The notes beneath the pieces were generated by a model that worked only from the letters and a program-made list of their open reading frames with translations, made no database searches and was not told where the DNA came from. A stretch of 64,000 bases of DNA, taken from positions 6,262,001 to 6,326,000 of the forward strand of contig OX485809.1 in assembly GCA_950295325.1 (NCBI GenBank). The letters run 5' to 3'. This DNA comes from Polytrichum commune. Taxonomy: Eukaryota; Streptophyta; Polytrichopsida; Polytrichales; Polytrichaceae. Shown piece by piece: positions 35,943 to 46,200 of this stretch (position 1 is the first letter of the stretch; each line of letters begins with the position of its first letter). The position numbers and the translations under genes were made by a program.

Positions 35943-36293
35943 TATGGTGCGGAGAATATCTATGGCATGTTCTTTGGATCATTTTACCCATATTGGACAT
36001 GCCCGGCAGATAGGGTGTAGATGGCCTTAAACTATAGTATATAGCTACTTGAACTGACTACCCATTTTTGTAAGTCTTCAGGTTGGCTACATTTTGTTGA
36101 CTAATAAAATATTTTATGTATTTCGAACAATTTTTGGTTATTAAGTCCACGGGAATGGGGTGCCTTTCCAACATATTGAATTCAAACTATCTCTAATTCC
36201 ACGGAAATAGGCACTGCTTCTCCGAAAATTTCCCAATATAACCTAATTTTTTCGCTCTCCGCTCTCATACTTGAGTTTCCCCCGTAGCCTTCA

Positions 36294-36315
36294 CTCACGA
36301 ACGCTCGTTCGCAAG
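36294..36315. repeat. Isolated ACGAACG-type palindrome
   Basis: CTCACGAACGCTCGTTCGCAAG, imperfect in the outer arm. It is the rightmost copy of the family in this window. Confidence 0.8.
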
Positions 36316-36977
36316 TGTGCCCTTGAGCACATTTTCCTTGCGCTCTCCTTATTTCCTTGTCTTTCCCCATAATGCATCGTCTTCATTTTCTACGCAAAAT
36401 TTCATTATTGGATCATAGAATTAAACTAGTCGAGTTGTTCATCACAGGACCCCCCGGAGATAGGTCGCAACCCCTCGACCAGTGGACCTCCCACCCGGCA
36501 CAAACCTTTCATCGTTTTTGACCTCAACGGGGTGTTGTGTCACACCCAACACATCCCAAGGGTCCCCACGCGTCCCTTCCGTCACCCCGACGAAAGGGAC
36601 TACGACGGCGAGCTCGACACCCTCATTAACCGCAAGGCTGTCCGCGCCCGTCCCGGCTTGCGTGACTTCCTTCGCGAGGTGGTCGAGTTCGCTCACGTCA
36701 TTGTGTGGAGCTCCATGGTCATTGTCGCGGCCCACCTTTTCTTAAAGCCTTAAGAAACCTTGTTTTAAGATTAAGGAATAGATTTGAGCGAGGAAAACAT
36801 AGTAAGTAGAGTACTTTATTGCTAGATAGTTAGGTAGGCTAGTTAGGATTGAGGAGAAAAACTAAAATCATTAAAGTAGTTAAAAATACCGAATTGAGTT
36901 AGTGTTAGGAATTCCGTTTCGACTCGGAAACCTTAGGGCAGAGCGGACCGCACCGGTGACGGCGGGCCGCAACCACT

Positions 36978-38952
36978 ATGGCCACCCAATCACGGAAGCG
37001 GATCGCGGACAAGCCGCTAGCCCTCCGTAAGGTGCACGTGGTCACCCCCACTGGTAGAGAGGAGAACGATGAGTTGGAGGCGGACTTGAGGCGCATGGGC
37101 TGCCTCGGGTTATGGGAAAAATCGTGGAGAGTACGCTCTGAGGGGATGGTGAGGGAGTTAGTCACGGGAGAGGTGGACCACGTTTACGCTTCCACCATCC
37201 GGGGCCGACCGGATAGGTGGAATGCGGAATTGTGGAGTCGGGTTTACGGCTTCGAGCAAGGAGGGGAAGGTATGGCCACTAAGCGAGAGGATTGTATGAG
37301 GGACAAATTCTCCTAGAGGCTAGACCCCAAGTATGGATATAGGTGGAATGCGGAATTGTGGAGTCGGGTTTACGGCTTCGAACAAGGAGGGGAAGGTATG
37401 GCCACTAAGCGAGAGGATTGTACGAGGGACAAATTCTCCCAGAGGCTAGACCCCAAGTATGGATATTTTGTGAAAGATTGTAAAGATGAGAGGGAAAGGA
37501 GGATGTTAGCTTTTCTAGTGCATATCTTTAGCCCGGAAAAGCCTTATAACATCACTCTTACACTTGCCACCACCTTACTTCTTGCATACTCCGAGAAGAA
37601 GGTGGTGGATTGGGGGAGCATCATTGGAGAGTTGGTGCACAAGTTGGCAACCAACACTAAGCGCGGCCTACCTTCCTACATAGGCCTTTCCTCTTCCACC
37701 TTTACGCACACGAAAAGTTGAAAACCTACTCACGGACGAAGATGACACCCTATGGTCATCGCATCAGTTTATGCGGGAGCTCCAGACTACCGACTCGGAG
37801 CCGGAGATGGGTCATGAGGATTCGAAGGAGAAAGACGTAGTGAAGATGAGTAACGAAAAGCGGCCCGTGACCAAGAAGTGGAAACTAATGTTGGGGAATC
37901 GTGCGACGCGGACCAAATCCACCACCAAGCCGGTAGGAGGTGGAACCTCCACCTTGTCCTTGGAGGACAATCCGGTGGACTCCATTATCCGCGACTTGGA
38001 GGGAGTACGGTCCCGGATTGTGGACTATGAGCTACAAATGCACCAAGTAGGGGAATTGGTGGGCAACCCGCCGCGGGAGAGTTTGGTTGCCGCAATAAAG
38101 GAGGCCATCCAAGATCCGCGTCGGCTGCGGGAGCTGGAGCGGAAAGTGGATCACCTTACTGTAGAAAAGCGGAAGACCGCGGAGCGAGTGCGGAAGTTGG
38201 AAGTGGAGCGAGAGAAACTCCTTAAGCAGGTAAAGGATACCATTCTCACGGTACAAAAGTTGAGTGATATGTTGGAAATCCCGGGGAACGTGTAGTGAAA
38301 AGCCAAGATGTTCGACGCGGAATTGAAGAACGTGGGCCACGTTTCCGGGTCGAAGATGGTTACCTTCATTATGGATCAAGGGAGTAAGATGGACGCGTCC
38401 TTGAGAGCAATGAAGGCCCTCATTACTAGTTGCACGGAGTTGTTTCCCGTGGTAGTTGAGTCATCGGAGGAGAGGGAGTCTTCATCCGACTACTCCGACT
38501 TGACCCCTCATGACATGGTGGAAATTCAAGGTGCCGCGGTGGAGGACATCACGGCGATCACGGCCCTCCCGGTTTCCACCACTGAGGTGTTAGTTCCCAA
38601 GGCCACCCCAGTTTCCGCCGCAGTTGGTGAGGAAACCTTGGATGATCGCCACGTGGCCGAGGTCTCAACTCCAACCCTTGCCACGGACTTCCAAGTGGTT
38701 GTCCGGGATCCGCCGCCACTTGCCATTCTTGCTCTGGAATTTCCGCCGGACGACCAACTATCCGCCCCACTGGCACCGGACGTTGCGGAAACGGTGGACC
38801 GCGTGGGAATGAGTTCCGCGCCGAATGCTCACGATGTGCAAGTGGCGCCACCACGTGCTCCATTTTTGGCAACGGACAGCGCGGACCGCCGCGAGGAGCG
38901 GAAGCAGAATAAAAAAGAAGCCAAGTTGAAGAAGCGGAAGGATAAGGAGTAG
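36978..38952 (+). pseudogene. Element-encoded coiled-coil protein gene, broken
   Basis: A long coding region inside the 3915-bp element starts MATQSRKRIADKPLALRKVH. It includes RRMGCLGLWEKSWRVRSEGM, ERRMLAFLVHIFSPEKPYNI and KKVVDWGSIIGELVHKLA. A charged coiled coil follows (LRELERKVDHLTVEKRKT), then a Pro/Val-rich part and a Lys-rich tail. Breaks: TAG at 37314-37316 within a tandem duplication, a frame change near 37690-37770, and TAG TGA at 38293-38298. The family is not certain; it resembles capsid-like or plant-mobile-domain-like proteins of plant transposons. No protease, RT or transposase motifs were seen. Confidence 0.5.
37215..37466. repeat. 126-bp in-frame tandem duplication
   Basis: Copies 37215-37340 and 37341-37466 differ at only a few sites, all C/T or G/A transitions. 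One change makes CAG (second copy) into TAG (first copy). Confidence 0.9.
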
Positions 38953-40637
38953 ATTTTAGTTAGGATTCCATTTTGGTTTGTTTTGGGCAAGTAGTTAGGT
39001 GGCCCCGGTTTGTGCGCCTCGTCATTTTCTTTGTTTAGGTTTTGACCTCTCCATGAGGTGGATTGTCGCCATGTGGCCCGCGATTTCCGGCATAGAAACC
39101 ATGGCATGTGGGTGTTAGTTTGGTTTTTAAAGGGAGAACACTTCGGTGTTTCTCTCATCATTTTGCAATACAAGTGTTCTTTTGTTCAATTCGGACCGTA
39201 TGCTTTACTTCACCTTCGGTTTGAGTTGAATCTTGAGTACATGTGTAATGCAAGTGGTCCCTCTTTTCCGTACTTGAGGTTTCTGAGTTTTCCGCCATTC
39301 CCTATCATTGTGTAGGTTAGTTAGGTTAGTATTCCGTGATAGGACAGGGGGTCAGTAATACCCCGAGGTGCGTGTGGTTAAAACGCCCCTGTGTGAGCAG
39401 GTGATGGGTGGAGGAATCTTAAGCGCGGAAAGGAGGAAAGGATTGGCCGAGCAAGGGGAAATAACCCCACCGTGGGGTGGTTGGGCAAGGGAAGTTCCAC
39501 ACACACGGTAGGTTCTTCTCCACTTACTCCGTCCAACTAGGGACCGACAATGAGCAGCATTGGATAGACCTGTCCAATAGTAGGGGGAGAGTTCTGGTTT
39601 ACGCCTTCCGCTTGCCGTAACCTGGAGGTGGATCACACCGATCAGCAGTAACGGAATTGTCTAGAACACTCATGCACCTGCCGCGACTGGCGCTTGGTTC
39701 CCACCGCGGATGGTAGGCGTGGTAGCCCCATCCCTATGTTAGCCCCGCCGTCACGGAAATCAACAAACCTTAGGTCCTATCTTGTGTGACCTATGGAACA
39801 GCACAAGCTACCCATTGTGAGGATAGGAGCGAAGATGTTGTGTTTCCACCTTTCTCAAGGGAGGATTCGGTTTCCGCGTGTGGTATAGTGGAAACTGTGC
39901 CATCACGGAAAGCGGATCAGGCTGGTTTTGTAGACCCAAAACTTCCTCCATCTTTCCCCCCGTCAAAGGGGGGTGGCACGCGTCGGATACTTGAGCGGGA
40001 CACCTTCTCGAGGGAGGGCTGCCCCCATCAAAGCACTAGTCTAAGGGAGTAGTAGTTAGAAAGAGGAAGTGGGGATAGGGAGACAACCCTAAGAAATCAA
40101 CTCAAAGGGTGAAATCCTGATGAACAACTACCAAGTCTCTCTGAGCATTCTAGCCCAAAATACTAGAATTATGGTCCTTGTGACACGGTCGAAAATCTAG
40201 TGGATAGTGGAAATACAGGTCATATCCGCTACCTCTATCGTGGAAACCTTATCCCGGAAGTCATGACCCGTAATAAAGAATCTTAGAATGGAGTGTATAT
40301 AGTGGTTATACTATGGATTCGAGACGCTGAGTCTATTGTTGTTACTACTCTAGGGTGGGAGCTTGTCCATACTTTGTGTTGTGTTCCCTACCTCGGTCCA
40401 CTACCGGGAAGGCGGAAATTTCCGTCCTATAATTTCCGTAATATCCCGGATTTCTTAATCCGATTTGTGTTAACTTAGTCTCTGGTGTTTCTTGTGTGTG
40501 TGTGTGAGTGAAAGTTTTCCCCCCTTCTGTGTTGTGAACGACCGCAGGTTCTTCGTGGGAACGAACTCGGCGCGGTTTTGACGTTTTACGCGTTAATTAG
40601 GTTAATTAACTGAATACGTTACCACCTTGCTACGACA
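38953..40637. other. Non-coding 3' part of the 3915-bp element
   Basis: About 1.7 kb without a convincing frame. Scattered GGA/CGG-rich words and a TG microsatellite (about 40493-40507) are present. It probably belongs to the 3' end of the element. Confidence 0.45.
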
Positions 40638-41805
40638 GTCATGGAGAACACGGAGCCCATCGTCAACTTCTTGTTCCGCGATCTCCCGAGCCCTTGCCTC
40701 GTCCTCGGCCAAGAGGACTGCGACGAGCTGCTCGACGAGAAAGGTCAACCGGTGCCCAAGTTTGGTGGTCGGGGCGGAGGACAACAGTTCCTCAAGGTCC
40801 TCCGCTCGAGACTCTGGCGAGGCGTGCCCCGACTGCAGGGGACGCCGCACGGGTGGTGGCCGACTCCAGAGAACACCGTCCTCATCGACGACAGCCCCAC
40901 CAAGAGCGTCTTGAACCCCCCGGGCAACGTCATCTTCCCAGACACTTGGACCGGCGATAGGCAAGACACATTTTTGGTCGATAGGCTAGCCCCCTACCTT
41001 AGAAGGCTCGTGCTCCACGCCGGTAGCATCCCATTTTTTGTTAGGTCCAACCCCTTCGGCAATGCGGCACTAAGCCCCCGCGATAATGTATTCAAGAGTA
41101 CTCTAAGGACGACGGCGTCACTCGTCGCGGGCCGAGCCGGCGTCTCCGCATGGAAGGCCCCCGTTGCCACACCTCCCCCGCCGACTCCGTTCCTCCCCCC
41201 GCAACATCCTCCGCGATCGTGGGCCCTCCACGCCTCGACTCCCCCCCGCCACTCACCAATGCAATAGTTCCATCGGCTCCGGATGCTCCCGTCGACGCCC
41301 CCCTCGTTCCCACCGTTCCCCGCATGGACGTCCCCAAAGCCAAGGTGCCCTCCTCAACCCTAAACCCCTTTCCCGCTTTTGCTTTCCTTGTCTTCCGTTT
41401 GCGTGCCGTTCTCTTTACGAGCGCCCATCCCAAACCGCCCTCATTATTTTCCCCACTCCATTCCTATTCTTATCTTCCTATGACGTTGTTTCGCAGGTGG
41501 CTACCCGCTCGCTTGGTGCCCGGCCCTCCTCCACGTCCTCCTTGGATAGGCACGCCCTCAAGGCCGCATCATCAGAGTCCGATCGTTGTTTGGCCCTCCG
41601 CCGTAGCACAAGACATTCCCTCTCGCAAACGCACTCGTATTCCACTCACAATACCACTCCCCACAATTCGGGAGCGCGTCCGGAAATTTGGAAGAACGGA
41701 AGTTATTCCGGGTCCGTCAACAAAAACGGTTATAGCCGCGGGCCGGAGATTTTCAGGGCCATGGAGGTTGCCAAAAACAAGGACAAGGCCGCGGAAAAAA
41801 AATAG

Positions 41806-43281
41806 TGGGTCGGACTAGTGTGACTAGAAGCGTACTAGTGGGACGGACTCCCTAAATGGGCTTAGGTGTAGAACATATTTAAGTGCTTACTTTCTATGCT
41901 ATTCCAAGTTACTCAAGACATTGATGGTATTTCCATTATAACTGTATTTCAATCCCAATTAATTCATTCAACTTCCATTCATTCTTCGCATCTTCCCTTC
42001 CATTCATAACGAGTTGTCATTTCATACGCAATTATTTTCATGTATGCCTCACATTTTTGTTCACTTTCATGCCTTTATGTATAATAATAGTAGCATACCA
42101 TTATACATATGGGATTTTTAGTCGTCATTACTGGTCCAATTTTGAAAAGTGCATCCTTATATAGTCTCATAATCAACAAAAAGTCTCTAATTACCGAATA
42201 TAGTGTTTAGTGTAGTTACACACATCAACCAATTCGGTTTCTCCCATTACCAAGTCAAAATCAACACTCTAGAAAATGAACCGCATAACCATATTCTCAA
42301 AAATTTCCTATTGTGGGTAAAAAGACAACCGGAGTATTGCAATGAATAACCAATTAATAATAAAGAAATAATAGTGACCAAGTTGGCTCAAATTTCTCCC
42401 TGTTCACTTACTAAGTATGGCCCTGCAACCCCGCGAGTATCTTACACATCCCAAATTGTTGCCTATTATTGGGTTGATTCTAAATTTCGAGTGTTCAAAA
42501 TGATCTTAAACAGAATGAAGTGGTTGGTGGTTTGATTCCCGACCGTGAAATCGTCCCTCTACTTGACGGAAAACTAGGCCGAATCCACAAATGTGGCAAA
42601 ATACAGGGATGACTTGTAGCTAGGGGCTGAAGGCCTACCAAACTTGGTCCCCCCCCCCCCCCCCCACAAACAGACAGACAGATAAACACATAAATCAATA
42701 ATATAAAAATATAACGTCTAAATTTTGAGAACTATTAACTTAGTTGATGCATCTTTGTTGAAGAAATTCTCAGCATAACACGGCTTAAATGCTTGCTTGA
42801 TTATCGGAATCAGTTTTGGGAGCTCAATTTGGTTTCCTGGCAGACACTTGTTGATCCACATTTACAGTTTGGCAAACTTACACACTCATCACTCACGGAG
42901 CTCTCACCGATCAGCTTGCCAAATTGCAAATCGGTTGCTCGGTTTGAGCGGAGTAGGATAGGATACAGTAAGTTGACGCAGCGATTCCAAACTTAGAGAA
43001 ACCGTGCTGCCAGGATAGAAAGAGTTGCTAGCTGAAGGGATTCATCACAAGACATCGGACACAGATCCTCCAATTAGGAAGGTCATTTCGCTCAGACGAC
43101 CAAGACGTCGGTGTTGAAGTGGAAATCAACTTGTCGATCGGATTGGAGTAGTCATCTGGGATAAAATCTGTGGAGGTGTGGAAGCGAGGTCCAATCCTGT
43201 GCATTTTGAGTTGTGCAGATCACAGGAACAAGCTGGGGTGTCCACGAGTCTACCTTCACTTCGTTCGGAGCAACTGTTGTG
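41806..43281. other. Spacer upstream of the O-methyltransferase gene
   Basis: No gene. It holds a 17-bp poly-C run (42649-42665) and a dispersed repeat piece at about 42172-42204 that matches 8658-8690. The promoter of the downstream gene should lie at the right end, but no clear TATA box was identified. Confidence 0.5.
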
Positions 43282-46200
43282 ATGGCTGAAATAAATTTGG
43301 TGCAAGAAAAGCTCCAGCAGGTGACTCTGCTAGGGTCGGAGTCGAAGGAGGCAGCAGGATCTATTGCGGGGGGTGGATCGGATCCTGAAGAGGCCGCCAA
43401 GGCGAGGAACATATTGGTGGACATCTGCTCCGACTGGATCTTCCCAGCCGCGCTCCGCACCGTTGTGGAGCTGGATGTCGCTCACATTCTCGCTAGCCAT
43501 GCCACAACGTATGACATGGCTAGCATGACGGCCGAGGAGCTCGTGCAATACATGCCGGATGCGACGTGTCCTAGTCCACTTACACTCGAGCGCCTCCTTC
43601 GAATGCTCGTTACCAAGGGCATCTTCGCGGAGCACGTGGTCATGAATGACGTTGCGGATGGTGACCGCACCACTACTCGTGTGGTGCGCAGGTTCTCGTT
43701 GACAACGTTGTCGAGGTACCTTCTGCCAGGGACGCCGGGTACCTTGCGATACTGGGCCTTGTTGACGACTCTCAGCCCGGAGTATGCCGCTGCATTAGAG
43801 TTCCTCGGGTAATTTGCTACACTGCACAACCATTTGAAGATCCTGAGATCAATTTTGTTGTCAAGCATTTGGATCGGGTTGATGTTATCTCTCCCCTTAA
43901 ACAACCACACAGGAGTAAGAGACACTAATGACACAGAGTAACTCTGGAAGAGTGCAATTTCATACTAGAGTGAGATCAATTCCGTCAAGTATTGATTGAA
44001 TCGGAGACGTGTCACTATGTCTCTGTCCCCTTATAAAACCAGGTAGGAGGACGAGAGAATAAATCACAAAGAGAAACTCTCTGAAAACTAATCACAATTT
44101 CGTACTGGAGTAAGGTCAGTTTTATTGTCCAGTACTCACCATGTCTCTTTGGAACTCGGCCTTGTTGTTGACCCTGAACCCGGAGTTTGCCGCTGCATTG
44201 AAGTTCCTTGGGTAGCTTGCTACACTGCAGAACCATTTAATTTAAAGATCCAGTGATCAATTTATTTTGTCAAATACTTGGATCGGAACGATGTTATCGC
44301 CATGTCCATGTCCAGAGAGGAGGAAGGGAAACGTCAAAATACAAGTTTCGACTAGATTGAGATCATTTTTATTGTCAAGTATCTAATTGGGAGTCATGTC
44401 ACCATGTCTCTCTCCCCTTATACGATTCCACAAGGGCAAGGGAATCTAATCATAAATAGAAACTCAATACCAGTGCAATGTCAATTAGGCGATAATATAC
44501 TGCCCGTCCCTACCTTTCTCTGCTGCCCACAACATTACATTCATAATATACATGAATTAAAATGGAGAAGATATCATTAATTGTTTCTCTATAGGATAAG
44601 CCCCTTTAAGAGCTTCCCTTGCACGAGGGTGGAGCCCGAGTGCAGGAAGTGAGGATCAAGCAAATCTCAAGTAAATGTGATCTATCCTTCGCACAAACCT
44701 TTGGAATTTTCTTGAATCGAGACTACCATATCGGGATTAGGGCGACGAATGGAGAGAATCAACTGGTTACGGAGGCAATCCCTGTACAAAGCAACCGCTT
44801 TTGAGGGAAACCTCCGTAACCCCATTGAGATTGTTGTGCTGCATCTATAATGTCCCCCCAGATAACAAAGCAAAAAATCTCCGAGGTTTTCACGTGGTGT
44901 GCATCCAGGGACGCGGTGTTGAAGTCTGAGGAACCGTTCACCAAGGCGAACGGGAAGAATTTGTTCGACTGGATGAAATCACACCCCACCACTCGAAAAA
45001 ACTTCAAGGATGCGTTCATAAACAGCTCCATCCGATTCATCCCGGTCTTTCTGTCCGAGTACCATGGTTTCGAGAGCGTGCACAAGCTGATGGATGTGGG
45101 AGGGAGCTCCGGGATGATGTTGGCGGGCATCGTGGAGAAGTACCCGCACATCCAGGCCGTCAACTTCGACCTTCCCGAGGTCGTGGCCAACAATCCCAGC
45201 CTTCCTGGTAAGCAATTAGCTACAATGAGCTCGCACTTATAAATTCGGAGTCATTTATCAATGTCAGATATCATGCGGCCTTACATACTGTGGGCACTTC
45301 CAAGTTCACAGACTCTTTCGAGGGTTGGATTGGATCAGCAATTGTCTCATCCGCTTAGCAATAGCAAATGTTGAAGACGTGTCATTTGAAGTTTCAAAAT
45401 TAGAGTTGAGATGCAAAAGTTGTAAGAGATCAAAGCAAAGATTTTCTTTATCCTATATCAATCCCAACTGCATGTTACGTCATAATAAAGACAAAGACAC
45501 ATGGCCGCCACACTTACTCTCCTTATTTAACAACAAAATTTTCAAAGGCTAAAGAATTGCAAGACATAACGCTGCGACCCACCAACTCACCAACTTATTA
45601 AAAGCAAATGAACACAATAGACACTTAACACTTACCAACGCCGGCAAACAACATGGTAATCAACAAGACAACACCATCCCATCATAAATACTATGATGCA
45701 TGTGTAACAACACATGATGTGGATGGCTTGCAAAACTGTGACCTGACATTGCATACATACATGGTGCAACATACGAACAAAACGACCCCTTGATACCCAC
45801 ACCGGACCTAACCATACAAATCACAAAATCCACCTTCACACATGACAAATTTATTGAACAAGCCATACAAACAAAAGAAACCAAACACAACCCGCTTTTA
45901 AATGCAAGAAATGCACAAGGCTTGAAAACAAGACCCTTTATAACTATCACCGCAAGAGTAAGAGGTGCAATACACACAAGAAGTATAAAACTCCTAAAAA
46001 AGCTACAAATCCCAATGGCATTAATGAAAAGAACCATGAAAAATGTTCACCAAATTCCTATTAAATATCTAATATACCTAGTACTCAACAAGAGGAAAGT
46101 CGATAACAAACAAGAACTCATACCCCCGGGTACGCAACTCCCATATTATACGCAGGGGGCATCGTACTTAAAACGGCTTAGAGGACGGCTTTTGTAAAAA

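Larger units (their letters stand above)
36723..40637. mobile_element. 3915-bp TG...CA insertion with 5-bp target-site duplication
   Basis: Ends are TGTCGCGGCC and CTACGACA, with a 5-bp terminal inversion (TGTCG/CGACA). The direct repeat GTCAT flanks it at 36718-36722 and 40638-40642. One GTCAT joins the phosphatase halves in frame (WSSMVMENTEP). This is the signature of an LTR-type integrase, yet I see no long direct repeats at the ends and no reverse transcriptase. It may be a very long solo LTR, a decayed non-autonomous element or another class with TGT...ACA ends. Confidence 0.75.
36448..41805 (+). pseudogene. FCP1/NIF-like HAD phosphatase gene split by an insertion
   Basis: The left part (36448-36722) starts after an acceptor (ATCACAG) and encodes KPFIVFDLNGVLCHT (HAD motif I) and RPGLRDFLREVV...VIVWSSM (motif II). 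The right part (40638 to about 41267) encodes MENTEPIVNFLF, NTVLIDDSPTKSVLNPPGN (motif IV, conserved DD) and FPDTWTG. Together they match the NIF/FCP1 domain order of nuclear CTD-type phosphatases. The second Asp of motif I is Asn (DLNG), a change I know from plant relatives that may lack normal catalysis. A further 3' exon, about 41496-41805 after CGCAG, encodes a basic Ser-rich tail. The 5' exon with the start codon is not found. A 3915-bp element interrupts the codon frame. Apart from that, both halves remain open. Confidence 0.7.

Noticed and set aside
36723-40637. A normal intron within the phosphatase gene
   Set aside because: No GT/AG pair gives the right phase, whereas the GTCAT duplication with TG/CA ends restores the frame exactly.
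44850-44908. Earlier acceptor for exon 2 of the O-methyltransferase gene (after CCCCCCAG)
   Set aside because: It gives a stop with the exon 1 phase; the acceptor ending at 44908 gives correct phase and family-typical spacing.
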